Notes: generated by a model from the sequence alone, not told the origin. 64,000 nt of DNA from Pseudomonas chlororaphis (GCA_001023535.1 CP011020.1:2927734-2991733), one strand, 5' to 3'. Positions 26,366-36,449 are shown, counted from the first letter of the stretch. Numbers and translations: made by a program.

Positions 26366-27211
26366 TTACCCCTTGACTGCGCCGGCCGTCAGGCCGCGCA
26401 CGAAATACTTGCCTGCCACTACATAGACCAGCAGGGTCGGCAGCCCGGCGATCATCGCCGCCGCCATATCAACGTTGTATTCCTTGGCCCCGGTGCTGGT
26501 GTTGACCAGGTTGTTCAGCGCCACTGTGATCGGCTGGGAATCGCCGCTGGAGAACACCACGCCGAACAGGAAGTCGTTCCAGATCTGGGTAAACTGCCAG
26601 ATCAGGCAGACCATGATGATCGGGGTGGACATCGGCAGGATGATCCGCCGGAAGATCGTGAAGAACCCCGCGCCGTCCAGGCGCGCAGCCTTCACCAGCG
26701 CATCGGGAATGCTGACGTAGTAGTTGCGAAAGAACAGCGTGGTGAAGGCCAGGCCGTAGACCACGTGCACGAACACCAGGCCGGTGGTGGTGCTGGCCAG
26801 GCCCATCTTGCCGAGGGTGAACGAAGCCGGCAGCAGGACGGTCTGGAACGGCAGGAAGCAGCCGAACAGCAACAGGCCGAAGAACAACTGCGAACCGCGA
26901 AAGCGCCACATCGACAGCACGTAGCCGTTCAATGCACCGATGGCGGTGGAGATCAGGACGGCCGGAATGGTGATCTTGATCGAGTTCCAGAAGTAGCCGT
27001 TGACCGTCGCCCAGGCCTTGATCCAGCCGATGCCGCTGACCACGGTAGGCCAGCTCAGCAGGTTGCCGGTGCTGATGTCTTCCGGGGTCTTGAAGCTGGT
27101 CAACAGCATGACCACCAACGGCACCAGGTAGAGCAATACGGCGAGGATCAGCACCGCGTAGATCGCGATGCGACTCAGGCTGATGGCGGGTTTGGCAGCG
27201 AGACTAGTCAT
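26366..27211 (-). CDS. gltG: Glucose ABC transporter permease 2
   Basis: A 281-residue MalG-type inner-membrane permease (GtsC). About six helices are seen. The EAA-type coupling loop is in DALVKAARLDGAGFFTIFRRIILP, at about residues 174-197. The start at 27211 overlaps the end of gltF by 8 bases, indicating coupled translation. Middle gene of gltBFGK. Confidence 0.94.
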   Translation of the reverse strand: MTSLAAKPAISLSRIAIYAVLILAVLLYLVPLVVMLLTSFKTPEDISTGNLLSWPTVVSGIGWIKAWATVNGYFWNSIKITIPAVLISTAIGALNGYVLSMWRFRGSQLFFGLLLFGCFLPFQTVLLPASFTLGKMGLASTTTGLVFVHVVYGLAFTTLFFRNYYVSIPDALVKAARLDGAGFFTIFRRIILPMSTPIIMVCLIWQFTQIWNDFLFGVVFSSGDSQPITVALNNLVNTSTGAKEYNVDMAAAMIAGLPTLLVYVVAGKYFVRGLTAGAVKG

Positions 27212-28112
27212 GGCGCTTGGTCCTCAGCTCGGAGTACAGGTAAGGCACGATGATTGCGAGAATCGCACCGAGCATCAGGATTGCGCTGGCCGAGCCCATG
27301 CCCATCTGGCCGCGGCTGAACGTGAAGGAATACATGAACATGGCCGGCAGGTCGGAGGAATAGCCGGGGCCGCCGGCGGTCATGGCCGCCACCAGGTCGA
27401 AGCTCTTGATCGCGATATGCGCCAGGATCATCACGGCACTGAAGAACACCGGCCGCAGGCTTGGCAGCACCACTTTCCAGTAGATGCGCGGCATGCTCGC
27501 GCCGTCGATCTGCGCGGCGCGGATGATCGACTGGTCGACACCTCGCAGCCCGGCCAGGAACATCGCCATGATGAAACCCGAAGCCTGCCAGACGGCAGCG
27601 ATCACCAGGCAGTACACAACGCGGTCCGGGTCGATCAGCCAGTCGAGACGGAAGCCTTCCCAGCCCCAGTCACGCAGCAATTTGTCCAGGCCCATGCCCG
27701 GGTTGAGCAACCATTTCCAGGCCGTGCCGGTGACGATCATCGACAGGGCCATCGGGTACAGGTAAATGGTGCGGATGAAGCCTTCGCGACGGATGCGCTG
27801 GTCGAGGAACACCGCCAGCAGCACGCCAATCACCAGGGTGACGCCAATGAACAGGCCGCCGAAGAGCGCCAGGTTCTTGCTCGCCACCCACCAGCGGTCG
27901 TTGTCCATCAACCGCGCGTATTGCGCCAGGCCGGCCCATTTGTAGGTCGGCAGGAAGGTCGAGGTGGTGAACGACAGGACGAACGTCCACACGATATAGC
28001 CATAGAAGCCCACCAGGACGATGAACATGCTCGGCGCCAGCACCAGTTTGGGCAGCCAGCGTTGCAGCGCATCGAACGGCGAGGCCTTGCTGAACACAGC
28101 AACAGAACTCAT
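27204..28112 (-). CDS. gltF: Glucose ABC transporter permease 1
   Basis: A 302-residue MalF-type inner-membrane permease (GtsB) with about six helices. The coupling loop is QSIIRAAQIDGASMPRIYWKVVLPSL, at about residues 193-218. Start at 28112 follows GGAT. It is separated from gltB by a 101-base gap that holds an imperfect hairpin built from GCAAGCT repeats; this could reduce read-through so that the binding protein is made in excess. Confidence 0.94.
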   Translation of the reverse strand: MSSVAVFSKASPFDALQRWLPKLVLAPSMFIVLVGFYGYIVWTFVLSFTTSTFLPTYKWAGLAQYARLMDNDRWWVASKNLALFGGLFIGVTLVIGVLLAVFLDQRIRREGFIRTIYLYPMALSMIVTGTAWKWLLNPGMGLDKLLRDWGWEGFRLDWLIDPDRVVYCLVIAAVWQASGFIMAMFLAGLRGVDQSIIRAAQIDGASMPRIYWKVVLPSLRPVFFSAVMILAHIAIKSFDLVAAMTAGGPGYSSDLPAMFMYSFTFSRGQMGMGSASAILMLGAILAIIVPYLYSELRTKRHD

Positions 28113-28141
28113 GGGAAGATCCAGTACAAAGATAGATTAGG

Positions 28142-28209
28142 GGCAGCTACAAGCCCCAAGCTGCAAGCTAAAACACACCCTTGCAGCTTGCAGCTTGTAG
28201 CTTGCAGCC
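28142..28209. repeat. GCAAGCT-type intergenic inverted repeat
   Basis: Left arm GCAGCTACAAGCCCCAAGCT plus GCAAGCT and right arm AGCTTGCAGCTTGTAGCTTG plus CAGC form a long imperfect hairpin with internal short direct repeats. It lies between gltB and gltF. A related sequence is at 38200-38246. It differs from all REP classes here. Confidence 0.75.
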
Positions 28210-28213
28210 GCTC

Positions 28214-29515
28214 TTATTTGGCAGACTGAACCGCAGCACCCAGTTTCTTGGCGGCATCGGTCGGGTCGGCTTTCGGGTCGTTGATGTAGTTGGTCACCAC
28301 GTCAAAGAACGCGCCCTGCACCGCCAGCGTGGTCGCCATATTGTGCGCCATGCTCGGCTGCAGCCCACCGGACTTGGCATCCGCCAGGAAGTCCTTGGCC
28401 GCGGTCTGGGCGCAGGAATCGAAACCGTACTTGGCCATGTCGCCCAGCATGTCGTTGCGCACCGGGATCGAGCCCTTGTTGATGCTGAAGACTTTCTGGA
28501 AGTTCTCGCCCAGCACGACCTTGGCGATGTCCTGCTGGCCGGCCGCGGTGCCCTTGTCTTTCTGCTTGAACACCGCCAGGGAGTCGATGTTGTAGGTGAA
28601 GGCCTTGTCGGTGCCCGGGAAGGCTACGCACTCGTAATCCTTGCCAGCGACTTTCTTGGCCGCGGTCCATTCACTCTTGGCCCAGTCACCCATGATCTGC
28701 ATGCCGGCCTTGCCGTTGATGACCTTGGCCGCTTCCAGGTTCCAGTCCTGGCCCTTGCCGTCGGCGTCCATGTAGGTCGCGACTTTCTTCAGCTCAGTCA
28801 GCGCCTTGACCATTTCCGGACCGGTCAGGGCCTTGTTGTCCAGGTCGACCAGGGCTTTCTTGTAGCCATCAGCGCCCATCACCGAAAGCACCACGGCTTC
28901 AAATACGGTGCTGTCCTGCCAAGGCTGGCCGCCATGGGCGAGCGGGATGAAGCCCGCGGCCTTGAGCTTGTCGCCGGCAGCGTAGAATTCTTCGAGGGTG
29001 GTCGGGTTCTTGGTGATGCCGGCTTTCTTGAAGACTTCCGGGTTGATCCACAGCCAGTTGACACGGTGGATGTTCACCGGCACGGCCACGTAGTCACCTT
29101 CGTACTTCACGGTATCGGAGACTTTCTTGTCGAGCAGGCTGTCCCACTTCTCTTCCTTGGCCACGTCCTTGAGCACGTCGCTGTCGAGCAGGCCGGTGGA
29201 AGCCCATTCCTGGATGTCCGGGCCCTTGATCTGGGCCACGCCTGGCGGGTTGCCAGCCACGGCGCGGCTCTTGAGCACGGTCATGGCCGTGGAACCGCCA
29301 CCACCGGCGACAGCGCCGTCCTTCCAGGTAAAACCGTCTTTCTCGACCTGGGCCTTGAGCACATCGACCGCGGCTTTTTCACCACCCGACGTCCACCAGT
29401 GGACGACTTCCACGGTGCCTTTGGATTCGGCGGCAAGGGTGCTGACAGGGAACGCTGCGACGGGAAGCAGGGAAGCAAGAGAAATGACAGTAGCGAGGCG
29501 AGAAATCGCATTCAT
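28214..29515 (-). CDS. gltB: Periplasmic glucose-binding protein
   Basis: A 433-residue ABC substrate-binding protein (GtsA). The signal peptide [20 protein letters not shown] plus AFPVSTLAA is cleaved near residue 29. The mature protein opens with [19 protein letters not shown], the cluster B sugar-binding start. An extracytoplasmic motif [16 protein letters not shown] is near residues 262-277. Start at 29515 follows AGGT. The leader has AACAACAAGAA (29528-29538), a good Hfq/Crc motif overlapping the ribosome-binding zone. First gene of gltBFGK. Confidence 0.94.
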   Translation of the reverse strand: MNAISRLATVISLASLLPVAAFPVSTLAAESKGTVEVVHWWTSGGEKAAVDVLKAQVEKDGFTWKDGAVAGGGGSTAMTVLKSRAVAGNPPGVAQIKGPDIQEWASTGLLDSDVLKDVAKEEKWDSLLDKKVSDTVKYEGDYVAVPVNIHRVNWLWINPEVFKKAGITKNPTTLEEFYAAGDKLKAAGFIPLAHGGQPWQDSTVFEAVVLSVMGADGYKKALVDLDNKALTGPEMVKALTELKKVATYMDADGKGQDWNLEAAKVINGKAGMQIMGDWAKSEWTAAKKVAGKDYECVAFPGTDKAFTYNIDSLAVFKQKDKGTAAGQQDIAKVVLGENFQKVFSINKGSIPVRNDMLGDMAKYGFDSCAQTAAKDFLADAKSGGLQPSMAHNMATTLAVQGAFFDVVTNYINDPKADPTDAAKKLGAAVQSAK

Positions 29516-29527
29516 CTAGAAGTACCT

Positions 29528-29538
29528 TTCTTGTTGTT
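29528..29538 (-). promoter_or_regulatory. Candidate Hfq/Crc site in gltB leader
   Basis: Minus strand AACAACAAGAA contains two overlapping AANAANAA matches directly before the AAGGT Shine-Dalgarno of gltB. Confidence 0.6.
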
Positions 29539-29630
29539 ATGCATGCAAGTCGGTGCTTGCGCTGCATGGATTCTAATCAGAGGGAATCCCTTCGCAGGTA
29601 ACGAAGGGACGTGCAAATGTCACGACATGG

Positions 29631-30890
29631 TTACACGGGTGAAGGGCTGGAGAGCCGCGCCAGAGCCGTCGCCATGCTGGGTGCCAGGGGCAGGCGCGGA
29701 ATCAGCACCGCCTGCCAGGCGTGGTACAGGTCCGGCTTGCCCGGCCAGATATCGGCGCTGGGGCGGTTTTGTGGGTCGAGTTCGTGATGCCAGCTCCCAT
29801 TGCAGCGGTCGATGAAGTGTTTGTCACAGAATTCCCAGAAAGTTCGGTACCAGGCTTCGTATTTCGCTTCATCGGTCCGTTTGAGCAAGGCACTGGCGGC
29901 GGCGGCAGCCTCGGCGTGCACCCAGTGCAGGCGGTGGCGGACCACCGCGCGGTTGTCCCAGTCCAGGGTGTAGACAAGGCCGGGCGCGCCGTCGACGTCC
30001 CAGCCGTGGCGGCAGTTCTGGTCGAAGAGTTTCTGTGCATCCTGGGCCAGCCAGCCCGGCGTCAGCATGCCGATCTGGACCCGCGCCGCCTCGAGGTGCA
30101 GCAACAACCGCGCCCATTCGAACCCATGGCCGGGGGTGGTGCCGTACGGACGAAAGCCGTCGGCGGGGTTGTCGTGGTTGTAGTCGCGCAGCGGCTGCCA
30201 GTCACGGTCGAAGTGTTCCACCACCAGGTAATCGTTGGCCGCGGCATGGCCGTGAATCACCCGCTCGACGATGCGCAGGGCGCGGACCAGCCAGCGCGGG
30301 TCGTCGGTGGCGTCGGCCAGGGCCAGGAACGCTTCGGTGGCGTGCATGTTGCTGTTGGCACCGCGGTACGCCTCTTCGTCGCGCCAGTCACGACTGAAGG
30401 ACTCGCGCAGGGCACCTTCTTCTTCGCTCCAGAAATGCGTGTCGATGACCCGCACCGCTTCGTCGAGCAACGCCTGGGCACCGGGACGCTGGGCCACCAC
30501 GGCGGAGCTGGCGGCCAACGCGACGAAGGCATGCAGGTAGGCGGCCTTGCCGGTTTGTTCGTCATGGGGCTGCGCGGTGGCGAACCAGCCGCCGTGCTCG
30601 GCGTCGCGCAACGGCCCGCTGAGGGCCTGGACGCCGTGGTCCACCAGTTCGGCAAAGCCAGGCAAACCTTGGATGTGGGCCATGGCGAAGCTGTGGGTCA
30701 TGCGGGCGGTGTTCATGGTCTCGGCCAGCGCCCCGGCCGGGAGGCGTCCCTGGTCGTCGAGGTTGCCAAAGCCGTCCGGCAGCTTCGACGCCTTGGCGAA
30801 CGCCAGCAATCGCAAGCCTTCGGCAGCGAGCCAGTGCTGGTGGGCAGGCGCGTTCAGCCAACTGCTGAAAGCCGGGAGGAAGGTGTCCAT
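29631..30890 (-). CDS. AGE-family sugar isomerase/epimerase (D-mannose isomerase-like)
   Basis: A 419-residue (alpha/alpha)6-barrel protein of the N-acylglucosamine 2-epimerase superfamily. Conserved barrel residues are visible: TARMTHSFAMAHI (about residues 61-73), TPGHGFEWARLLL (about 247-259), HWVHAEAAAAA (about 316-326), WHHELDPQN (about 367-375) and KPDLYHAWQA (about 386-395). These resemble YihS/D-mannose isomerases that interconvert mannose and fructose, so mannose or glucose-type free sugars are likely substrates. The leader AAAACAACAAAAAA suggests Crc/Hfq control. It lies between gltS and gltB on the same strand. Confidence 0.85.
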   Translation of the reverse strand: MDTFLPAFSSWLNAPAHQHWLAAEGLRLLAFAKASKLPDGFGNLDDQGRLPAGALAETMNTARMTHSFAMAHIQGLPGFAELVDHGVQALSGPLRDAEHGGWFATAQPHDEQTGKAAYLHAFVALAASSAVVAQRPGAQALLDEAVRVIDTHFWSEEEGALRESFSRDWRDEEAYRGANSNMHATEAFLALADATDDPRWLVRALRIVERVIHGHAAANDYLVVEHFDRDWQPLRDYNHDNPADGFRPYGTTPGHGFEWARLLLHLEAARVQIGMLTPGWLAQDAQKLFDQNCRHGWDVDGAPGLVYTLDWDNRAVVRHRLHWVHAEAAAAASALLKRTDEAKYEAWYRTFWEFCDKHFIDRCNGSWHHELDPQNRPSADIWPGKPDLYHAWQAVLIPRLPLAPSMATALARLSSPSPV

Positions 30891-30900
30891 CGCAGGTCCC

Positions 30901-30914
30901 TTTTTTGTTGTTTT
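30901..30914 (-). promoter_or_regulatory. Candidate Hfq/Crc site in sugar isomerase leader
   Basis: Minus strand AAAACAACAAAAAA directly precedes the GGGACC ribosome-binding region and fits AANAANAA. Confidence 0.55.
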
Positions 30915-31022
30915 GACGCAGGGAGTCTAAACAAGGGCGGACGGCGGGCAGGTAACGAAAGGGGCGAGTTATGTCACTGACTTGTGACATTTACCTGGGA
31001 GAGGCGTTGAGGTTACTGGCGC

Positions 31023-31099
31023 CATCGCGAGCAAGCTCGCTCCCACAGTGGACGTCATGGAGCACCGATCTCCTTGTGGGAGCGAGCTTGCTCGCGATG
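31023..31099. repeat. REP doublet, class A (inverted order)
   Basis: CATCGCGAGCAAGCTCGCTC and GAGCGAGCTTGCTCGCGATG, downstream of gltS. Confidence 0.88.
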
Positions 31100-31117
31100 A
31101 ACGATAACGCGGTCTGA

Positions 31118-32587
31118 TCAATCCACGCTGCGCGGCAACTGCAACGTCACCCGCAGCCCGCCCTCGCGCAGGTTCTGCAGGCTCACTTCGCCGCCGTGGC
31201 TATGGGCAATGTTGCGGGCGATGCCCAGCCCCAGCCCATACCCCTGCTGCTGCCCGGCCAGGCGGAAGTGCGGCTCGAAGACTTGCTCGAGGCGCTGTTC
31301 CGGCACGCCAGGCCCTTCGTCATCGACGTGCAGGACGAACGCACTTTCATCGTCCTCGATGTGCAGGTGGGCGTTCTGCCCGTACTTGAGCGCGTTGTCG
31401 ATCAGGTTGCCGATGCAGCGCTTGAGCGCCAGCGGCTTGCCGTGATACGGCGCCAGCGCGCGTCCGTCCTGGGTCACCCGGCCATTGCCGTTGGGCGCCA
31501 GGTAAGGCTCGACCAGGCAATCGAGCACGTGGTTGAGGTCCACCGGCTCGATGTTCTCGTGGATATCGGTGTCCTTGACGCACTGCAACGCGCCCTTGAC
31601 CAGCAGTTCCAGCTCATCGAGGTCGCGACCGAACTTGGCTTGCAGGTTTTCGTCTTCCAGCAATTCGACGCGCAGGCGCAACCGGGTGATCGGTGTGCGC
31701 AGGTCATGGGAGATCGCGCTGAACAACTGGCTGCGCTCGGTCAGGTAGCGGCTGATGCGCTCACGCATGGCGTTGAACGCCCGCCCTACTTCCACCACTT
31801 CGCTGCCCCCTCCCTCCGCCACCGGTTCCACTTCGGCGCCCAGGGACATGTCCCGTGCCGCGCGGGCCAAACGCTTGAGGGGACGGCTCTGCCAGTGCAC
31901 CAGCAGGCCGATGAACAGCAACAGCAGGCTACTGGTGAGCACGATGAAACCGACCTGCTGCTTGGGCAGGTCCTGCTCTTCGAGGCTGGTGTAGGGTTCG
32001 GGCAGCAACGAAGCGATGTACAGCCATTCGCCCGGCGCCATCTGGATCTGCGTGACCAGCACCGGCGGGTTCACCGGTTCGAGCGTCAACGCGTAATGGG
32101 CCCAGGAGCGTGGCAGCTCATCGAGCTTCAGCCCGCCGTTGAAGATCCGCAGGTCTTCGGGGCTGACAAACTTCACCGAGATGTCGGCGTTATTGCCCAG
32201 GGAGCGGCGCAATACCTCGTCCACCGCCTTGAGTACCGCCAGCTTGCGCGGCGTCACTGGCAGCACGTCCATGCCCAGAGGCTTGTCATTGAGGGTGACG
32301 ACGAACCGCGTACCGCCCATGCTGCGCAACTGATCGAGGACCAGAGGCCGGTAGGCCACCGGCAGCGAACGCAGGTAGCTGACGCTGGCGGTCATCGAAT
32401 GGGCGAGGCTGCGGGCGCTGGTGACCAGGCCTTCGAGCTGCGTGGCACGCAGTTGCGACACCCAGATCAGGCTGGACAGCGTTTGCGCGAACAGCACCAC
32501 CAGCAAGGTCAGCAACAGCATCCGGCCGAGCAGCGAACGCGGCACCGGCACCCGTCCTATGACCTTTTTGACCCCATCAATGACCAT
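31118..32587 (-). CDS. gltS: Sensor histidine kinase GltS
   Basis: A 489-residue inner-membrane kinase paired with GltR to control glucose uptake. A transmembrane helix (LLGRMLLLTLLVVLFAQTLS, near residues 18-37) is followed by a periplasmic sensor region, a second helix (VGFIVLTSSLLLLFIGLLV, near 215-233), HAMP, then the H-box FSAISHDLRTPITRLRLR (phospho-His near 295), N-box NLIDNALKYG, DEGPGVP and GLGLGIARNIAHSHGG. The ATG at 32587 overlaps gltR by 11 bases and begins MVIDGVKK; a GTG at 32623 would add 12 residues. The start is therefore uncertain. Confidence 0.9.
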   Translation of the reverse strand: MVIDGVKKVIGRVPVPRSLLGRMLLLTLLVVLFAQTLSSLIWVSQLRATQLEGLVTSARSLAHSMTASVSYLRSLPVAYRPLVLDQLRSMGGTRFVVTLNDKPLGMDVLPVTPRKLAVLKAVDEVLRRSLGNNADISVKFVSPEDLRIFNGGLKLDELPRSWAHYALTLEPVNPPVLVTQIQMAPGEWLYIASLLPEPYTSLEEQDLPKQQVGFIVLTSSLLLLFIGLLVHWQSRPLKRLARAARDMSLGAEVEPVAEGGGSEVVEVGRAFNAMRERISRYLTERSQLFSAISHDLRTPITRLRLRVELLEDENLQAKFGRDLDELELLVKGALQCVKDTDIHENIEPVDLNHVLDCLVEPYLAPNGNGRVTQDGRALAPYHGKPLALKRCIGNLIDNALKYGQNAHLHIEDDESAFVLHVDDEGPGVPEQRLEQVFEPHFRLAGQQQGYGLGLGIARNIAHSHGGEVSLQNLREGGLRVTLQLPRSVD

Positions 32588-33308
32588 TGCTGGCAACCAC
32601 ACTGGCTGCCAACTGGTAACCACTGCCGCGTACCGTGCGGATCAGCCGCGGTGGCTTGTCGGTGTCGCGCAGGCGCTGGCGCAGGCGACTGACGGCCATG
32701 TCGACGATCCGGTCCAGGGGCATCAGCTCGCGGCCACGGGTGGCGTTACCGATGGTGTCGCGGTCGAGGATTTCCTGGGGATGATCGAGGAACAGCTTGA
32801 GCAAGGCGAAATCGGCGCCGGAAAGAATCACTTCTTCGCCGTCGGCGTGGAACAGCCGATGGCTGACCATGTCCAGCCGCCATTCATCGAACGCCAGCAC
32901 TTCACCGCCGGACCGTTCCTGGCCGAACTGCGCCCGGCGCAGCAACGCCTTGATGCGCGCCTGCAACTCGCGTGGGCTGAACGGCTTGCCCAGGTAGTCA
33001 TCGGCGCCCAGTTCAAGGCCGATGACCCGGTCGGCCTCGTCGGAACTGGCCGTCAGCATGATGATCGGCACATGCGCCTGGCGCGGGTGCTGGCGAACCC
33101 AGCGGCACAGGCTGAAGCCGTCCTCGTCCGGGAGCATCACGTCGAGGATCACCAGGTCGCTCGGTGCCTCGTTCAGCGCCTGGCGAAAGCCGGCGCCGTC
33201 CGGCGTGGTGCGCACCTGGAAACCCGCGCGGCTGAGGTAGGTGTCCAGCAGCTCGCGAATCTCCTGGTCGTCATCGACCAACAAAATCGATTTGTTCACT
33301 GAACTCAC
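32577..33308 (-). CDS. gltR: Response regulator GltR (OmpR family)
   Basis: A 243-residue regulator with receiver domain LLVDDDQEIRELLDTYL (about residues 9-25), phospho-acceptor in LVILDVMLPDEDGF (Asp near 56), LTAS and GADDYLGKPF (Lys near 108). A winged helix follows, with LSGADFALLKLFLDHPQEIL near 162-181 and a C-terminal IRTVRGSGYQL. In Pseudomonas it activates glucose transport genes. GTG start at 33308 has GAGG upstream. It overlaps gltS and probably leads a gltR-gltS unit. Confidence 0.93.
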   Translation of the reverse strand: MSSVNKSILLVDDDQEIRELLDTYLSRAGFQVRTTPDGAGFRQALNEAPSDLVILDVMLPDEDGFSLCRWVRQHPRQAHVPIIMLTASSDEADRVIGLELGADDYLGKPFSPRELQARIKALLRRAQFGQERSGGEVLAFDEWRLDMVSHRLFHADGEEVILSGADFALLKLFLDHPQEILDRDTIGNATRGRELMPLDRIVDMAVSRLRQRLRDTDKPPRLIRTVRGSGYQLAASVVASNGH

Positions 33309-33379
33309 AGGGCCTCGTCCTTGCTGGTGGGATTGGCGGATTATGCCTGATGAGCCGGATCTATAAACACCACTACCCC

Positions 33380-33471
33380 TTGTGGGAGCGGGCTTGCTCG
33401 CGAATGCAGGGTTTCATTCAACATTTTCGTCGACTGACACACCGCTTTCGCGAGCAAGCCCGCTCCCACAG
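33380..33471. repeat. REP doublet, class A
   Basis: TGTGGGAGCGGGCTTGCTCG facing CGAGCAAGCCCGCTCCCACA, between glk and gltR. Confidence 0.9.
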
Positions 33472-33484
33472 GGCCTTACAAATT

Positions 33485-34444
33485 TTAAACTTGTACCGAC
33501 TGCTCCAACGCCACGCCCGCCCCCATCAGGCCGGAGTACGGCGCGGTGACCAGCCAGACCGGAATACCCTTGAAGTAATCGCTCATGCACCCCTTGTCGG
33601 CAAAGCAACGGGCAAAACCGCTTTCCAGGAAGAAATCGGCAAACCGCGGGACCACCCCGCCAACGATGAAGACGCCACCGCGCCCACCGACCGTCAACAC
33701 ATTGTTGCCGGCCACGCGTCCCAGCCAGCGGCAGAACTGTTCGAGCACTTCCAGGGCCACGGGATCGCCCGCCAGGCCCGCGGCGGTGATGGATTCGGGC
33801 GTATCGAGCACCGGCTCATGGCCGTCCACCGCACAGATGGCCCGGTACACCCGCGGCAAGCCGCTGCCGCTCAGGGCGGTTTCGGCGCTGACGTGGCCGA
33901 TTTCGTTGTAGATGTGCTGCCAGAGCTGGGTTTCCCGCGGGCTGCTCATCGGCAGGTCGACATGGCCGCCTTCCCCCGGCAAGGCCGCGAACCGACCTTC
34001 GCCGAGGTCCAATAGGGTCCCCACGCCCAGCCCGGTGCCCGGCCCGATCACCACCGCCGGGCGCATCGGCTCCGGGGTGCCCTCGCACACGACGCGGTAT
34101 TCATCGGGACGCAGGCAGGTCATGCCCAGGGCCATGGCCGAGAAGTCGTTGACCAGCAACAGCTTCTCCACCTGCAAGGTCTCGCAGAACGCCCGGTTGC
34201 TCAGGCGCCAGTGGTTGTTGGTGAAGCGAAAAGTGTCGCCTCCCACCGGCCCCGCCACCGACAGGCACACCGAGCCGATAGCCCCCGGCGCCATGCCCAG
34301 GCCGGCCAGGTAGACCTTGATGGCATCCTCCGGGCAGGCGTAGTCCGCGGTGGCCAGCACCTGGATGTTTTCCAGGTTGTGGTTCTTCCACAACGCGAAG
34401 CGTGCGTTGGTCCCACCGATGTCACCGACCAAAGCCAGTTTCAA
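33485..34444 (-). CDS. glk: Glucokinase
   Basis: A 319-residue cytoplasmic kinase making glucose-6-phosphate, proteobacterial Glk family. The phosphate motif [15 protein letters not shown] is at residues 4-18, [11 protein letters not shown] near 97-107, [12 protein letters not shown] near 134-145 and [13 protein letters not shown] near 255-267. The start codon is TTG at 34444: no ATG or GTG fits, and GGAGA lies 7 bases before it. The TTG overlaps the edd stop (TTGA), so glk is translationally coupled to edd. Confidence 0.94.
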   Translation of the reverse strand: MKLALVGDIGGTNARFALWKNHNLENIQVLATADYACPEDAIKVYLAGLGMAPGAIGSVCLSVAGPVGGDTFRFTNNHWRLSNRAFCETLQVEKLLLVNDFSAMALGMTCLRPDEYRVVCEGTPEPMRPAVVIGPGTGLGVGTLLDLGEGRFAALPGEGGHVDLPMSSPRETQLWQHIYNEIGHVSAETALSGSGLPRVYRAICAVDGHEPVLDTPESITAAGLAGDPVALEVLEQFCRWLGRVAGNNVLTVGGRGGVFIVGGVVPRFADFFLESGFARCFADKGCMSDYFKGIPVWLVTAPYSGLMGAGVALEQSVQV

Positions 34445-36267
34445 TTAATCGTCTCCAGGGCAGCAGTGAAGGCGCTGGCGCCCTGCTCTGCCGAGCTGAA
34501 GGCCATGCGCATGAAGCCGAACAGCTCGCGACCGGTGCCGATGTTGTTGCCCAACAGGCCCTTGGCCGGCTCGCGCGCGGCGAATTCCTCGGCGTCCACC
34601 TTCAGTTCCAGGGTGCCTTTGACGCCATCGACGCGGATGATATCGCCCTCCTGCACCCGGGCCAATGCACCACCGACGTAGGCTTCGGGGCTGACATGGA
34701 TGGCCGCCGGGATTTTCCCCGAGGCGCCGGACATGCGCCCGTCGGTAACCAAAGCCACCTTGAAGCCGCGGTCCTGCAGCGAGCCGAGGTACGGGGTCAT
34801 CTTGTGCAGTTCCGGCATGCCGTTGGAACGCGGCCCCTGGAAGCGCATCACCGCGACGAAATCCTTCTCCAGCAAACCGGCCTTGAACGCGTCCGCCAGG
34901 TCCTGCTGGTCCTGGAACACCATGGCCGGCGCTTCGACGATCTGGTTTTCCAGGGCCACCGCCGAGACTTTCATCACGCCACGGCCCAGATTGCCCTCCA
35001 TGACCCGCAACCCGCCTTCCGGCGAGAACGCGCGGGCCACCGGGCGCAGGATGTTTTCGTCGAGACTTTCGATCGGGCCGTCGCGCCACACCAGTTTGCC
35101 GTCTTCGAGGAACGGCTCCTGGGTGTAGCGGCTCAGGCCGTGGCCGAGCACGGTGTTGACGTTCTCGTGGAGCAGGCCGGCTTCGAGCAGTTCGCGGATC
35201 AGGAACGACATGCCGCCCGCCGCCTGGAAGTGGTTGATGTCGGCCTTGCCGTTCGGGTAGACGTGGCTGAGGGTCGGTACCACCTCGGAGAGGTCGGCCA
35301 TGTCCTGCCAGGTCAGCTGGATGCCCGCCGCCATGGCGATGGCCGGCATGTGCAAGGTGTGGTTGGTCGAGCCGCCGGTGGCATGCAGGGCGACGATGGA
35401 GTTGACCAGCGAGCGCTCGTCGACGATTTCGCCGATGGGCATGAAGTTGCCGCTTTGCTTGGTCATGCGCGTGACCTGGAACGCCGCTTCGCGGGTCAGG
35501 GCGTCGCGCAGTGGCGTGTTCGGGTTGACGAACGAAGCGCCCGGCAGGTGCAGGCCCATCACTTCCATCAGCAGCTGGTTGGTGTTGGCGGTGCCGTAGA
35601 AAGTGCAGGTGCCCGGGCTGTGGTAGGACTTCATCTCCGATTCCAGCAGCTCTTCGCGGCTCGCCTTGCCTTCGGCATAGCGCTGGCGCACGTCGGCTTT
35701 TTCCTTGTTGGAAATGCCCGAGACCATCGGCCCGCCAGGCACGAAGATCATCGGCAAATGACCGAAGCGCAGCGCGCCCATCATCAGGCCCGGCACGATC
35801 TTGTCGCAGATGCCCAGCATCAGCGCGCCGTCGAACATGTTGTGCGACAGCGCCACCGCCGTGGACAACGCGATCACCTCGCGGCTCGGCAGGCTCAGTT
35901 CCATCCCGGCCTCGCCTTGGGTCACGCCGTCGCACATCGCCGGCGTGCCCCCGGCGAACTGGCCGACCGAGCCGATCTCGCGCAGCGCCTGCTTGATCTG
36001 TTGCGGAAAGGTTTCATAGGGCTGGTGGGCCGAGAGCATGTCGTTATAGGACGACACGATGGCGATGTTGGCGGCATTCATCATCCGCAGGTGGTGCTTG
36101 TCTTCCGTGCCGCAACCGGCCACGCCGTGGGCGAAGTTGGCGCACTGCAATTTGCCGCGCATCGGACCGTCGCTGGCTGCACCGCGGATCAATGCAAGGT
36201 AAGCCTGACGCGTGGCGCGGCTGCGGGCGATAAGCCGTTCGGTGACCTCAAGAACGCGGGGATGCAT
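34441..36267 (-). CDS. edd: 6-phosphogluconate dehydratase
   Basis: A 608-residue [4Fe-4S] dehydratase of the IlvD/Edd family converting 6-phosphogluconate to KDPG. Cys residues for the cluster occur in [10 protein letters not shown] (about residues 48-57) and [11 protein letters not shown] (about 150-160). [20 protein letters not shown] lies near 521-540. The start at 36267 is near two HexR-like boxes in the divergent edd-gap region. First gene of edd-glk, with gltR-gltS following after a REP doublet. Confidence 0.96.
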   Translation of the reverse strand: MHPRVLEVTERLIARSRATRQAYLALIRGAASDGPMRGKLQCANFAHGVAGCGTEDKHHLRMMNAANIAIVSSYNDMLSAHQPYETFPQQIKQALREIGSVGQFAGGTPAMCDGVTQGEAGMELSLPSREVIALSTAVALSHNMFDGALMLGICDKIVPGLMMGALRFGHLPMIFVPGGPMVSGISNKEKADVRQRYAEGKASREELLESEMKSYHSPGTCTFYGTANTNQLLMEVMGLHLPGASFVNPNTPLRDALTREAAFQVTRMTKQSGNFMPIGEIVDERSLVNSIVALHATGGSTNHTLHMPAIAMAAGIQLTWQDMADLSEVVPTLSHVYPNGKADINHFQAAGGMSFLIRELLEAGLLHENVNTVLGHGLSRYTQEPFLEDGKLVWRDGPIESLDENILRPVARAFSPEGGLRVMEGNLGRGVMKVSAVALENQIVEAPAMVFQDQQDLADAFKAGLLEKDFVAVMRFQGPRSNGMPELHKMTPYLGSLQDRGFKVALVTDGRMSGASGKIPAAIHVSPEAYVGGALARVQEGDIIRVDGVKGTLELKVDAEEFAAREPAKGLLGNNIGTGRELFGFMRMAFSSAEQGASAFTAALETIN

Positions 36268-36387
36268 GTGTAGAACTCCAGGCTAACGGGTGTGGCGACC
36301 TGATTGTCTATGCTGGTCAAAAGCCCGCGACGCAATGGGCGCCAGGGGGATTGTTGACCATTCGGACCAGTTGATTCAGGTCACTCG

Positions 36388-36402
36388 TTGTAGATAAAAC
36401 AA
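36388..36402. promoter_or_regulatory. Candidate HexR operator 1, edd/gap region
   Basis: TTGT-AGATAAA-ACAA is an exact fit to TTGT-N7-ACAA, 121 bases upstream of the edd start. Confidence 0.65.
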
Positions 36403-36449
36403 AATATTGCCACTAAAAAGGCTTGTTTTCTATTTTTATGCGAATAATC

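Noticed and set aside
34402..36273. 623-codon plus-strand frame opposite edd
   Set aside because: Antisense shadow of a GC-rich gene with low-complexity His/Gln/Arg composition.
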